The translations under genes were made by a program, and so were the position numbers. Below the pieces are notes generated by a model. That model had not been told where the DNA came from. It saw only the letters and a program-made list of their open reading frames with translations, and searched no databases. A stretch of 64,000 nucleotides of DNA from Vallitalea pronyensis (lineage in GTDB: Bacteria > Bacillota > Clostridia > Lachnospirales > Vallitaleaceae), in the NCBI RefSeq assembly GCF_018141445.1, contig NZ_CP058649.1, forward strand, positions 2,065,001 through 2,129,000, in the 5' to 3' direction. Numbering within the stretch: the stretch's first letter is position 1; the number at the start of each line of letters is the position of its first letter. Below are positions 44,050 to 52,178 of the stretch, piece by piece.

Positions 44050-44586
44050 ATGAGAAAAAAATTACATGTAGAATCCATTGTGTACAGCGGCGTTTTAATT
44101 ACTATCGGTATTATCTTACCCATGATTTTTCATGCGGTAGGAGGTGCAGGAAAGGTATTTTTACCCATGCACATTCCAGTCATTTTAGCTGGTTTTATAC
44201 TATCACCTGTGTATGCTGTTGGTGTTGGTATGCTGACACCGTTAATTAGCAGCCTCTTAACAACCATGCCTCTATTATACCCTATATGCCCCATTATGAT
44301 GGTAGAACTTGGCACCTATGGTCTTGTGATTAGTTTGCTAAGTAAAGCAGGCGTTCATAATATTTTCATAAAATTATTAGCCAGCATGTTAGTGGGGAGA
44401 TTAATGGCTGGATTAACGGTCTACATTATGGGGGTAACACTGGGTCTGAAATTTGACCCCATTGAGTATGTAAAAGGAGCAATTGTCGTAGGGTTGCCTG
44501 GGCTTCTTATTCAATGGCTTATCATACCTTCCATGGTCTATATGATGGATAGATACTTCCCTAGAATAGTTAATATAAAAAGATAG
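44050..44586 (+). CDS. ECF transporter S component
   Basis: A 178-residue protein with five to six membrane helices. FLPMHIPVILAGFILSP and GVGMLTPLISSLLTTMPLLYP, and EYVKGAIVVGLPGLLIQW, follow a clostridial ECF S-component pattern. S components capture a vitamin or other micronutrient and dock on a shared ECF ATPase/T module encoded elsewhere. The vitamin cannot be named from the sequence; no vitamin riboswitch lies upstream. CTAAGGAG precedes the ATG, 56 bases after the RND gene; it is probably co-transcribed with the NUDIX gene 11 bases downstream. Confidence 0.82.
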   Translation: MRKKLHVESIVYSGVLITIGIILPMIFHAVGGAGKVFLPMHIPVILAGFILSPVYAVGVGMLTPLISSLLTTMPLLYPICPIMMVELGTYGLVISLLSKAGVHNIFIKLLASMLVGRLMAGLTVYIMGVTLGLKFDPIEYVKGAIVVGLPGLLIQWLIIPSMVYMMDRYFPRIVNIKR

Positions 44587-44597
44587 GTGATTGAAGC

Positions 44598-45152
44598 ATG
44601 AACAGCATTAGAAATTATCAACCATATAACGAACAAGAAGAAAAAGATTTAGCATTATTTCAAAAAAGCCTTGATTTATTTGACGATGTCCTTGTAAGAG
44701 AAAATACCATTGCTCATGTGGGATGCTCTGCCTTTGTGGTGAATAGCGCACGAAGTAAGGTGTTGATGATCTATCATAACATCTATCAATCCTGGTCATT
44801 GCCTGGTGGCCATGCAGATGGTAACAGTGATCTATTGGCTGTAGCTATGGCGGAAGTAAAAGAAGAAACAGGTATAGAACATTATAAGCCTGTGACAGAA
44901 GATATTTTTTCGATAGATATCTTAGCGGTTATAGGCCATTACAAAAAAGGGGAATATGTATCGGCACATCTTCACTTAGATGCTTCATACTTAATAGAAG
45001 CCAATGAGGATGATCCTTTAATCATTAAGGAAGATGAAAACAGTGATGTAAAATGGGTACCCATGGACCAAGTGGTGGACCATTCCACTGAACCTCATAT
45101 GAAGTTGGTATATGCTAAGTTGATCGATAAGGTAAGAACATTAGGTTTGTAG
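44598..45152 (+). CDS. NUDIX hydrolase
   Basis: A 184-residue protein with a Nudix fold. The box reads GGHADGNSDLLAVAMAEVKEETGI: the catalytic EVKEETG core is complete, but the first conserved Glu is Asn and the Arg before the Glu core is Ala, so it is a slightly diverged version. Nudix enzymes cleave nucleoside diphosphates linked to another group; the substrate is unknown. It follows the ECF S component closely, which may hint at salvage or clean-up of a nucleotide-type vitamin derivative, but that is only inference from position. Confidence 0.88.
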   Translation: MNSIRNYQPYNEQEEKDLALFQKSLDLFDDVLVRENTIAHVGCSAFVVNSARSKVLMIYHNIYQSWSLPGGHADGNSDLLAVAMAEVKEETGIEHYKPVTEDIFSIDILAVIGHYKKGEYVSAHLHLDASYLIEANEDDPLIIKEDENSDVKWVPMDQVVDHSTEPHMKLVYAKLIDKVRTLGL

Positions 45153-45275
45153 TCTAAACGTAGTTTGAGATACGTTTTATAAGTACATTAAATACATAGC
45201 TATAAAACCTCTCACATCCTCACACATAAAAAATGATTAATCATAGACTTGATTATAATTAATATTTTTGTTGTA

Positions 45276-45304
45276 TTGATTAATATTATCCTTAGTGATA
45301 TAAT
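45276..45304 (+). promoter_or_regulatory. Promoter of the Phd-Uma2 gene
   Basis: TTGATT (45276-45281) and TATAAT (45299-45304) are exactly 17 bases apart; the AT-rich region TAATTAATTA overlaps and follows the -10 box and may be the site for the protein's own Phd-like domain. Confidence 0.65.
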
Positions 45305-45340
45305 TAATTATGCGAATGAAAATGATTAAGGAGTGAGTTG

Positions 45341-46048
45341 ATGAAGGTTAATGCAACCGATGTGAAAACAAATTTTGGCAAATACCTGGAGTTGGTGCAA
45401 GATGAAGATATTATTATTACCCGTAATTCTAAACCCGTTGCTAAGTTAGTAAAGTACTATCGTTATGAAGAGGCCATTCGGGAAGGAGCTCCTGACTACA
45501 CCTATGATAAAGTCGAGATGAGCTATGAAGAATTTATGGAGATGTATGAACAAACGGACGCACGATTTGAGTACATTAATGGGGTTGTATATGCCATGGG
45601 ATCTCCAGTTCATATCCATCAACATATTGTGGCATTTGTTATTGGTGAATTCTATATTTACTTTAAAGACAAGAAATGTAAAGCTTACGTGGCACCTTAT
45701 GATATCCACTTTGAAAAGAGCAAATCAAAAGATGTCGTGCAACCTGATATATTTGTGATGTGCGATCCAGAAAATATTCGAAATGGCCGCTATTACGGTG
45801 TACCGACTTTAATCATTGAAATATTGTCCCCATCCACACGTAATAAAGACATGATTGAAAAGCTTAATCTGTTTTTAGAATCAGGGGTCAAAGAATATGT
45901 AATCATTGACCCTAAGAATGAGAACGTCATTCATTGGTTATTCCAAGATAAACAAATTGATAGATGCGATACTCTGAATAAGGGAGAAGTCTTTGAATCC
46001 AAACAATACCCAGGACTATCCTTTGACATCACGGCTTGTTTTATATAG
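45341..46048 (+). CDS. Fusion of a Phd/YefM-type antitoxin domain with a Uma2-family nuclease
   Basis: A 235-residue protein of two parts. Residues 1-40 (VNATDVKTNFGKYLELVQ, then ITRNSKPVAKLV) match the DNA-binding N-terminal part of Phd/YefM antitoxins. Residues about 60-230 are a Uma2 (DUF820) PD-(D/E)xK nuclease-like domain: YEFMEMYEQTDARFEYINGVVYAMGS is not quoted in full but gives the E-x-I-N-G motif, VQPDIFV supplies the Asp, and IEILSPSTRNKD the E-x-S followed by the Lys region. All three catalytic elements appear intact. Uma2 proteins are abundant but of unclear function. ATG 45341 has AAGGAGTGAG upstream; the TTG just before it is less likely. Confidence 0.82.
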   Translation: MKVNATDVKTNFGKYLELVQDEDIIITRNSKPVAKLVKYYRYEEAIREGAPDYTYDKVEMSYEEFMEMYEQTDARFEYINGVVYAMGSPVHIHQHIVAFVIGEFYIYFKDKKCKAYVAPYDIHFEKSKSKDVVQPDIFVMCDPENIRNGRYYGVPTLIIEILSPSTRNKDMIEKLNLFLESGVKEYVIIDPKNENVIHWLFQDKQIDRCDTLNKGEVFESKQYPGLSFDITACFI

Positions 46049-46145
46049 TCCGATACGTAGGCAGATCGCTTTGCTCATACAACAAAATATATCCATCCTT
46101 AACTATCAGTAGTTATAGGTTAAGCGTAGTGATGGACTAATAAAT

Positions 46146-46214
46146 ACAGACCCCTGTTCATGCAACACCACATGTTTCCATATTGGACATGTATGCAATA
46201 GGGGTCTGTTTTTT
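46146..46214. terminator. Terminator between convergent genes
   Basis: ACAGACCCCT (46147-46156) pairs with AGGGGTCTGT (46200-46209), with further pairing ATGCAA/ATGCAT-like inside, and six T follow. Its opposite strand would serve the acetyltransferase gene on the - strand less well. Confidence 0.75.
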
Positions 46215-46246
46215 GTAGTAAAGAGAATGAGCTTAGTTGTTGATGT

Positions 46247-46807
46247 TTACTCAATTCTATAATTTATAGATAAATCAGCTATCTTACAATGCCATACCAT
46301 ATGATCAGCTCCCTCACCCCAATGGTCTTTCAGCATATGGGTTGGCTCGCCTAATTTCTTCTTCCATACATTCTGGGCTTGTGAATAACCACTGTCTAAA
46401 ACAAATTCTTCAATATGCTGACCATGTAGGACAATCAGCATAGCGTTGAGTAGAAGTGTACCAATACCCTTTTTCTGGTAATCCGGCAAAATAAACACTG
46501 AACCTATCTCGCCCATGTCCTTGTATCTGCCATCGGTACAATTATTTATCAATGGGCCACATAACCCATAGGCAATGGTGCCCACGATTTTATTTTCCAT
46601 ACATGCAATAAGAAAGAAATGGTGACGACCATTGGTTTCTAGGTCTTTTTTCAAGTAAGCCATCTTTTCTATAATTTCTGATTGTATCTCATCCACACAA
46701 TCCCCAACACCTTCTTTTTCCCAAGTATGTGGTATTGTTTCCTTAAAAAAAACATGAAGTGCATCTATGTCATCATCATATGGTCTTCGAATATTTATGT
46801 TCATCAT
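46247..46807 (-). CDS. GNAT-family N-acetyltransferase
   Basis: A 186-residue protein, the only clear - strand gene. The acetyl-CoA-binding motif is at IGSVFILPDYQKKGIGTLLLNAML (Q-x-x-G-I-G, about residues 108-130); the N-terminal NINIRRPYDDDIDAL is a usual GNAT beginning. The acceptor substrate cannot be told. Start 46807 is chosen because GGAGG (complement of 46816-46820) lies 8 bases upstream; a 20-codon extension lacks a site and covers the promoter. It is divergent from the TetR gene, sharing a 180-base control region. Confidence 0.85.
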   Translation of the reverse strand: MMNINIRRPYDDDIDALHVFFKETIPHTWEKEGVGDCVDEIQSEIIEKMAYLKKDLETNGRHHFFLIACMENKIVGTIAYGLCGPLINNCTDGRYKDMGEIGSVFILPDYQKKGIGTLLLNAMLIVLHGQHIEEFVLDSGYSQAQNVWKKKLGEPTHMLKDHWGEGADHMVWHCKIADLSINYRIE

Positions 46808-46838
46808 GCTCTGTTCCTCCCTGCTATCAATGGAATAA

Positions 46839-46867
46839 ATTATACGATAGTTGTTGTGTGAAAGCAA
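46839..46867 (-). promoter_or_regulatory. Promoter of the acetyltransferase gene
   Basis: On the - strand, TTGCTT (complement of 46862-46867) and TATAAT (complement of 46839-46844) are spaced by 17 bases. Confidence 0.65.
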
Positions 46868-46911
46868 TAAGGCAATAAAAAATCATTGTAAAAAAATAAA
46901 TCAAAAGACTA

Positions 46912-46940
46912 TTGACTCATTGGGTCAAAGGTGCTACAAT
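46912..46940 (+). promoter_or_regulatory. Promoter with overlapping palindromic operator of the TetR/ABC operon
   Basis: TTGACT (46912-46917) and TACAAT (46935-46940) are 17 bases apart. The -35 box is the left arm of an imperfect 17-bp palindrome, TTGACTCATTGGGTCAA (46912-46928), a good candidate for the operator of the TetR protein encoded next. Confidence 0.7.
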
Positions 46941-46986
46941 GAAAGTGACCAAGGTGGTCATGTTGAAAATACAAGAGGTGATAGGA

Positions 46987-47601
46987 TTGGAAAATACATT
47001 TAGAACACTCGATGATGAAAAGAAAAGGCGCATTATTAATAGTGCATTAGAAGAGTTTAGTTTAAATAAATACGAGAAAGCTTCCACCAATGCCATTGTA
47101 AAAAATGCAGGTATTTCAAAAGGCTCTCTATTTCAATATTTTGCCAATAAGCAAGCACTTTACGATTATTTAGGAGCCTTCACCATAGAGGTTATGCTGG
47201 AAGCTATTCAAAAGGAGATGGGGTTTCGGGAAAGAGACTTATTTGAAAGAATCAGAAAGATTGCATTGATTAAAATAGGTGTTGCTGCCGAGTATCCCTA
47301 CATTATACCCTTTTCAAAAGTCATGTACGAACAAATATCCGTTGATGAGATCAAGAAAAAGGTGGAGGCTGAATACCCCAATATCTATGAAAACATGTAT
47401 TTTAAGAACATTGATTTTGGTTTATTTAAAGAAGATATGGATATTCATAAATCCATAGAGATTGTTCAGTGGACCCTTGAACGTATCATGGACGATTACA
47501 TGAAAGATATCTTAGCTAGGGATAAGGCTATTAACATGGAAGAATTAAGACTGCTCATTGATAGTTACTTAAGCACTTTAAAAAAAGCATTCTACAAATA
47601 A
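46987..47601 (+). CDS. TetR-family transcriptional regulator
   Basis: A 204-residue repressor. The N-terminal helix-turn-helix (KKRRIINSALEEFSLNKYEKASTNAIVKNAGISKGSLFQYF in outline, residues 8-48) is a standard TetR domain; the C-terminal ligand domain is unremarkable. I place the start at TTG 46987 (ENTFRTLDDEKK), with GAGGTGA at 46975-46981, because the longer open frame from 46912 begins inside the -35 box of the promoter. It probably represses its own operon with the three ABC genes that follow, relieved by an export substrate. Confidence 0.87.
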   Translation: MENTFRTLDDEKKRRIINSALEEFSLNKYEKASTNAIVKNAGISKGSLFQYFANKQALYDYLGAFTIEVMLEAIQKEMGFRERDLFERIRKIALIKIGVAAEYPYIIPFSKVMYEQISVDEIKKKVEAEYPNIYENMYFKNIDFGLFKEDMDIHKSIEIVQWTLERIMDDYMKDILARDKAINMEELRLLIDSYLSTLKKAFYK

Positions 47602-47616
47602 GGGAGGCGTATTTTA

Positions 47617-48471
47617 ATGATTAAGGTTAATAATCTCTACCATTCTTACAACAATGACGGTAAGTATGCCGTAAATGACGCAAATTTTGAGGTAACTAAG
47701 GGCGAAATTTTTGGTTTTCTTGGACCATCTGGCGCAGGTAAATCAACCACCCAAAACATTCTGACAGGTTTGTTACAGCTACAAAAAGGCCAAGTAAGTG
47801 TGGCAGGTTACGATGTAAAAAAAATCTCCAATAAAATGTTTAATCAGATTGGTATGTCCTTTGAGCAATCCAATGTCTATAGCAAGATGACGGCCAAAGA
47901 GAACCTTGAGTTCTACCGAAAACTATTTGATGTAAAGACCAGAGACCCTCAAGCATTACTTGAACTGGTTGGGTTAGGTGATAAAGCCAGTATAAGGGCA
48001 GGGGAATTCTCTAAAGGTATGAAACACCGACTGACTTTTGTCAGATCCATGATTAATAATCCAGAATTATGGTTCTTAGATGAACCAACAACAGGACTTG
48101 ACCCAGCTATAGCTGCTCAGATTAAACGGATTGTAAAGGAAGAAAATAAGAAAGGGGTAACGATTTTCTTAACGACCCATAACATGCACATTGCAGATGA
48201 ATTATGTGATCGTGTGGCCTTTATTGTTGATGGTGAAATTAAATTGATTGATTCACCTAAGAATCTTAAGTTAAAATACGGTGACAAATTAGTTGAAGTT
48301 GAATATATCAAAGCCAATAAATCCGTAAAAGATACCCTATCAACCGTAGGTGAAGGTGACAAAAAGCAGTTGCAGGATATTATTGCACATTACGATATTC
48401 AGACCATGCATACAAAGGAGGCGACACTTGAGGAAATCTTTATTAAAGTGACTGGAAGGGGGCTTGAATAA
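47617..48471 (+). CDS. ABC-2 exporter ATP-binding protein
   Basis: A 284-residue ATPase. Walker A GPSGAGKST, Q-loop MSFEQSN, a modified signature FSKGMKHRLTFVRS (S-K-G-M in place of S-G-G-Q), Walker B LWFLDEPTTGLDP and H-loop LTTHNM are present. SKGMKQR-type signatures are common in exporters of the CcmA/YhcH kind. The last 60 residues form a cytoplasmic accessory domain. AGGGAGGCG precedes the ATG, 15 bases after the TetR gene. It should drive the two permeases downstream, which probably form a heterodimer. Confidence 0.92.
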   Translation: MIKVNNLYHSYNNDGKYAVNDANFEVTKGEIFGFLGPSGAGKSTTQNILTGLLQLQKGQVSVAGYDVKKISNKMFNQIGMSFEQSNVYSKMTAKENLEFYRKLFDVKTRDPQALLELVGLGDKASIRAGEFSKGMKHRLTFVRSMINNPELWFLDEPTTGLDPAIAAQIKRIVKEENKKGVTIFLTTHNMHIADELCDRVAFIVDGEIKLIDSPKNLKLKYGDKLVEVEYIKANKSVKDTLSTVGEGDKKQLQDIIAHYDIQTMHTKEATLEEIFIKVTGRGLE

Positions 48472-48472
48472 A

Positions 48473-49582
48473 ATGAAATTATGGCATAGTTTTATAAAAG
48501 AATTAAAACTTGCATCAAGAGGATTCTATTTCTACATTGAATTTGCTATGGCAGCCATTATTCTCGTTGTTCTACTTTTTTTAGTGCCAGAAGAATTTTC
48601 AAGTACCTCAGATGAGTATCTTTATCTTGATTTACCTGAAGCAGCCAAGGAATCCTTGAATGAAACCCTTATGGAAGGTGACCTGGATAACCACATCGAG
48701 CAAGTTGAGATTAAAAGCAAAAAACAGACCTATCAAGCTCAGTTATACCATGCAGAAGGCAAGAAAATATATGTTCTTGATAATGCTGAAGATGTGGTTA
48801 CATTAGCTAAAAACGAAAGACAATTGGGAGCCATTATAACCCTAGGTGACGATAATAGATTGCATTATACCTATTATTTACAAGGGTATGAGTCACAGAG
48901 ACTTCGCAATCTATATCTTATCTATCATAACAAAGATATAGATATCCTACATGAGCATATGGATAACTTAGAAGTACGTTCTATCGATACCCATTATGGT
49001 ACATTGACGGATAGACAGAATATCATACCTGCTCTTATTGCCATTAATGGAAGCTTTTTAGGACTATTTATCATCGCTGCCTATATCTTCTTAGATAAAC
49101 AAGAGGGCATTATTAAGGCCTATGCCATTACAGCATCCTCCGTGTGGCAATACTTAATGAGTAAAGTGGGTGTACTTTTATTCTCCAGTCTACTATCCAC
49201 GTTGATCATTGTCATACCGCTTATGGGGCTGCAAGTGAACTACTTCATGTTCGTCATTGTCTTGTTAACCTCTAGCTTTTTTGCATCAGCAGTAGGCCTA
49301 TTGATTGGTAGCTGCTTTAAGAACATGATGCAGGCTTTTGGAGCTATCTATGGTGTCATGATCGTGATGATGCTTCCTAATATAGCTTATTTCATACCAA
49401 GTTGGGAACCTCTTTGGGTGAAAGTTATTCCCACATACCCTTTGATTCAAAGTTTTAAAGAGACAATTCTTCAGAATGGGGATATGCATTATGTAGGAAT
49501 GACGTCATTAGGCTTCTTCATTGCTGGTATCATCCTATTCTTGATTTCAAATATGCGATACAAGAAAACCATGACGGTATAA
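48473..49582 (+). CDS. ABC-2 exporter permease, first subunit
   Basis: A 369-residue protein with the YhgE/ABC-2 type layout: one N-terminal helix (FYIEFAMAAIILVVLLFLV), a large extracytoplasmic region (about residues 45-175) and five to six C-terminal helices from about residue 185. The last part has YGVMIVMMLPNIAYFIPSWEP. ATG 48473 is preferred to the TTG at 48464 because GGAAGGGGG is 10 bases before the ATG. The gene overlaps or abuts the ATPase gene and is followed by a related permease. Confidence 0.87.
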   Translation: MKLWHSFIKELKLASRGFYFYIEFAMAAIILVVLLFLVPEEFSSTSDEYLYLDLPEAAKESLNETLMEGDLDNHIEQVEIKSKKQTYQAQLYHAEGKKIYVLDNAEDVVTLAKNERQLGAIITLGDDNRLHYTYYLQGYESQRLRNLYLIYHNKDIDILHEHMDNLEVRSIDTHYGTLTDRQNIIPALIAINGSFLGLFIIAAYIFLDKQEGIIKAYAITASSVWQYLMSKVGVLLFSSLLSTLIIVIPLMGLQVNYFMFVIVLLTSSFFASAVGLLIGSCFKNMMQAFGAIYGVMIVMMLPNIAYFIPSWEPLWVKVIPTYPLIQSFKETILQNGDMHYVGMTSLGFFIAGIILFLISNMRYKKTMTV

Positions 49583-49599
49583 CGGGGAGGAGGATGACA

Positions 49600-50598
49600 A
49601 TGTTTAAAAAAGTATGGACCATTTTTCTTAGAGATGTTAAGGTGAACACTAGAGATTTCTTAGCTGTGTATATTATATTATTTCCAATCTTATTTGCTAT
49701 CGGTATTAATCTGTTAACACCAAGTATTAATGATACGACGGTTAATTTAGCACTTTTAAAAGAAGATATAGAAGCTGCCACCTACCTAAGGGATTTTGCT
49801 AAAGTTGAAACCTTTGATACAGTTGAAGCTGTGGAGGACCGTGTAGCAAAACGTGATAACATGATTGGTATTTTGCCAAAAGATGATGGCTATTATGTAT
49901 TGCAGCAAGGTAATGAAGCAGAGGGCATATTGGATTATGCCAAGGTGTTGATTACACTCTATGAACAAGATGCACAGATAGAAGATTCAACAGCTGTGAT
50001 TGAGGACTTTGACCGTGCTACACCACCACTTAAAAAAATGCTAGTTAATATTGCTATTCTATTTACAAGTGTATTAGGTGGTATGCTCATTGCTTTCAAT
50101 ATTGTAGAAGAGAAAGTTGATCGAACCATACGCGCTATTCACTTATCACCTGTTTCAAGAAATGTATTTATACTGGGTAAAAGCCTTATGGGGATTACAT
50201 TACCCATTTATGGTACATTAGCTATTGTACTCATTACAGGCTATACAACGATTAATTTTGGGCAGATGCTGTTATTGGTCATTGTATCATCTATTCTTAG
50301 TATGCTGGTTGGTTTTATTGAAGGTATTAAGAGCGAAGATATTATAACCGCTGCATCCAGTGTTAAAATGTTATTCTTACCCCTGGCAGCAGCCATAGCA
50401 GCTATAGAATTATTAAGTGAACAATGGCAGATTTTATTCTACCCCATACCATTCTATTGGGCATATAAAGGTAATGATGCCGTGCTTGCAGCAAGTGCAA
50501 CATGGGGGCAGATTATACTCTATACGGTTATTACCTTTGGGCTTAGTGCTATTGTCTATATCTATCTTGCACCTAAGATTAAGAAAGGCTTACAGTAA
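49600..50598 (+). CDS. ABC-2 exporter permease, second subunit
   Basis: A 332-residue protein with the same topology as the preceding permease (N-terminal helix LAVYIILFPILFAIGINLL, extracytoplasmic domain of about 110 residues, then a helix bundle from about residue 150). AFNIVEEKVDRTIRAIHLSPVSR is the cytoplasmic segment expected to contact the ATPase. ATG 49600 has GGGAGGAGG 7 bases upstream; ATG 49594 is too close. The two permeases are similar in layout but diverged in sequence, suggesting a heterodimer. Cargo unknown; drug, bacteriocin or lipid are all possible. Confidence 0.88.
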   Translation: MFKKVWTIFLRDVKVNTRDFLAVYIILFPILFAIGINLLTPSINDTTVNLALLKEDIEAATYLRDFAKVETFDTVEAVEDRVAKRDNMIGILPKDDGYYVLQQGNEAEGILDYAKVLITLYEQDAQIEDSTAVIEDFDRATPPLKKMLVNIAILFTSVLGGMLIAFNIVEEKVDRTIRAIHLSPVSRNVFILGKSLMGITLPIYGTLAIVLITGYTTINFGQMLLLVIVSSILSMLVGFIEGIKSEDIITAASSVKMLFLPLAAAIAAIELLSEQWQILFYPIPFYWAYKGNDAVLAASATWGQIILYTVITFGLSAIVYIYLAPKIKKGLQ

Positions 50599-50673
50599 GA
50601 TAAAAGGTAAATCACGAGCATTTTATGTAAACTGTTAACCTAAGTAATAGGGGTATTGGAAAGGAGTTTTACA

Positions 50674-50886
50674 ATGAATTGGTATATTTTTGGCGGTGTA
50701 TTATGTGTGCTTTATGCTATGTTTGTATATTATATTGGTTTTAAAAAGCCACCCACACTTATTAAAATTGTGAAAATGAAAATTAAGAAAACCATGAGTG
50801 ACCAATCAGCAGTCATTGTATGCTATGTTTTTGGTACGATTGTATTAATTGTCGGTATTGTGTTATTTGTTTTAGGCGCTAGGTAA
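50674..50886 (+). CDS. Small two-helix membrane protein
   Basis: A 70-residue protein with two membrane helices (WYIFGGVLCVLYAMFVYYIGF and IVCYVFGTIVLIVGIVLFVLGA) joined by a basic loop (KIVKMKIKKTMSDQ). AAAGGAG precedes ATG 50674 by 8 bases. It follows the exporter genes by 75 bases and may be a small accessory subunit or an independent gene; I do not recognise a family. Confidence 0.65.
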   Translation: MNWYIFGGVLCVLYAMFVYYIGFKKPPTLIKIVKMKIKKTMSDQSAVIVCYVFGTIVLIVGIVLFVLGAR

Positions 50887-50970
50887 TAGGCTAAGAATAG
50901 TATGTTAGATTGTTATAGATAAAAAAATGGGAACAGGTTGGATTGTGATTTGCCTAAATGCCATGTAGAA

Positions 50971-51062
50971 AAGGGTTATGGAAAATGTATCATTTTTTGA
51001 TAACCCTTAATTTGGAAAAGACCAAGTATTGGATTTATATGCCAATAACGGGTCTTTTTCTT
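50971..51062 (+). terminator. Two successive hairpins after the exporter operon
   Basis: AAGGGTTAT (50971-50979) pairs with ATAACCCTT-like bases near 51000-51008. A second, better terminator has AAAGACC...TATTGG pairing with CCAATA...GGGTCTTT (51017-51058) followed by TTTTTC. Confidence 0.75.
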
Positions 51063-51572
51063 TATCAGGCTATGGTACTAACTCGTTTGCCTACAACAAT
51101 GACTAATGGGTATTAATGATATGAATCCATTATATTTACAATAAAAATTATTTATTTATATGAATATACAAAAAAATATAATTTAAATAGGTATAATTGT
51201 GGTATTTATAAAAAAATAAAGGTATAAAAGTAATCATATTGATTATTTAGACTAAACATAATATAATGTTTATGGGTTGATAAATATGAATAAGGAGTGT
51301 ATAAGATGTTATGAAAGCTTTGTTTGTTGATGATCCAATCAACCTATCGTCAATTAGATTAGCAGAATTCTTACTCTTAATTCATCAAAAAAGCTTATCC
51401 TATTATGATTTAACATGTGAGCTATTAAAAAACTTATATTTACAAAGAATGGATTTTATATTTACTATACTTATTACTTAATTAATACATACTAAGTTGG
51501 TACAAAAAAATTAAATAATAATTATATATAACAAAAAAGCTGTAAAATAAATCGTAAGAAGGAGAATTATTT
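51063..51572 (+). promoter_or_regulatory. AT-rich intergenic region with a promoter at 51239-51267
   Basis: TTGATT (51239-51244) and TATAAT (51262-51267) are 17 bases apart, and AAGGAG lies at 51292-51297. A possible 56-codon gene follows. The rest of this very A+T-rich stretch shows no gene or clear structure. Confidence 0.5.
51311..51481 (+). CDS. Possible small protein (56 residues), unknown
   Basis: An open frame of 56 codons (begins MKALFVDDPINLSSIRLAEF) lies downstream of a good promoter (51239-51267) and of AAGGAG at 51292-51297. The spacing to its ATG is 13 bases, longer than ideal. A 2-codon frame ATG-TTA-TGA (51306-51314) sits at the ideal distance and overlaps the ATG of this frame, so re-initiation is possible. 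No signal or membrane segment is convincing apart from a hydrophobic end. It could also be a degenerate gene. Confidence 0.3.
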   Translation: MKALFVDDPINLSSIRLAEFLLLIHQKSLSYYDLTCELLKNLYLQRMDFIFTILIT

Positions 51573-51926
51573 ATGATTAAAAAAATGATTAGTATAATGT
51601 GTGTTGTATTAACAATAATAGGAGTAACATCAACATCTTTTGCTGCAAAAACCCCTTATATTTCTACAAGTTTAACTGCTCAGACATACCGTATGAAGTC
51701 TACCATAGATGTGCATGATAATGATACTACTCCTGACTTAGTAAAAATGACAATAACCGTCTACTTTGAAGATGGTACAAAAGAGATAAAAACAACATCC
51801 ACAAACATTAGCGATCATTTAGAGTATAACAGGCTTGTTAAAGATTGGGCGATAATCCAAGTTGAATATTATGCTGAAGTTGATGGCGTTATATTAACAG
51901 ATTACAAAGAAATAGCAAGAATATAA
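51573..51926 (+). CDS. Small secreted protein, unknown function
   Basis: A 117-residue protein with a signal peptide (MISIMCVVLTIIGVTSTSFA, cleavage expected before AKTPY). The mature part of about 93 residues is rich in Thr and beta-strand formers (MTITVYFEDGTKEIKTTS, WAIIQVEYYAEVDGV) and has no Cys or Lys-rich surface motif. I do not recognise a family; an Ig-like or DUF-type beta sandwich is likely. AGAAGGAG precedes the ATG. Monocistronic, followed by a strong terminator. Confidence 0.65.
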   Translation: MIKKMISIMCVVLTIIGVTSTSFAAKTPYISTSLTAQTYRMKSTIDVHDNDTTPDLVKMTITVYFEDGTKEIKTTSTNISDHLEYNRLVKDWAIIQVEYYAEVDGVILTDYKEIARI

Positions 51927-51963
51927 GAAGATAAATTATTAGTCTTAATTAATTGGCCTATAT

Positions 51964-52007
51964 AAGGGGCTGTCTCATGAAAGCAATTTTGCTGAGACAG
52001 CCCCTTT
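51964..52007 (+). terminator. Rho-independent terminator (GGCTGTCT family, perfect stem)
   Basis: AAGGGGCTGTCTCA pairs perfectly with TGAGACAGCCCCTT around AGCAATTTTGCT-type inner bases, followed by TTT. Confidence 0.85.
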
Positions 52008-52178
52008 CACTAACGGGTTATCTGAAAGGATGCATGTTTCCACCCATTTGTGTTATCAATAATCAACATTCTGGAATCTTCTATGATTTCTCAGTTGACA
52101 TGATGGGACAGGTTTCTTATAATATATATATAAGATTAATTGTTAAGTAATAACTTTTTTCCGGAGAGGAGCATGCAT

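Noticed and set aside
46912..46986. Upstream start for the TetR regulator at 46.9 kb
   Set aside because: The frame would begin in the -35 box of the gene's own promoter; the TetR domain aligns from 46987.
51953..52150. 65-codon open frame on the + strand
   Set aside because: It runs through the perfect terminator hairpin at 51964-52007 and has no ribosome binding site.
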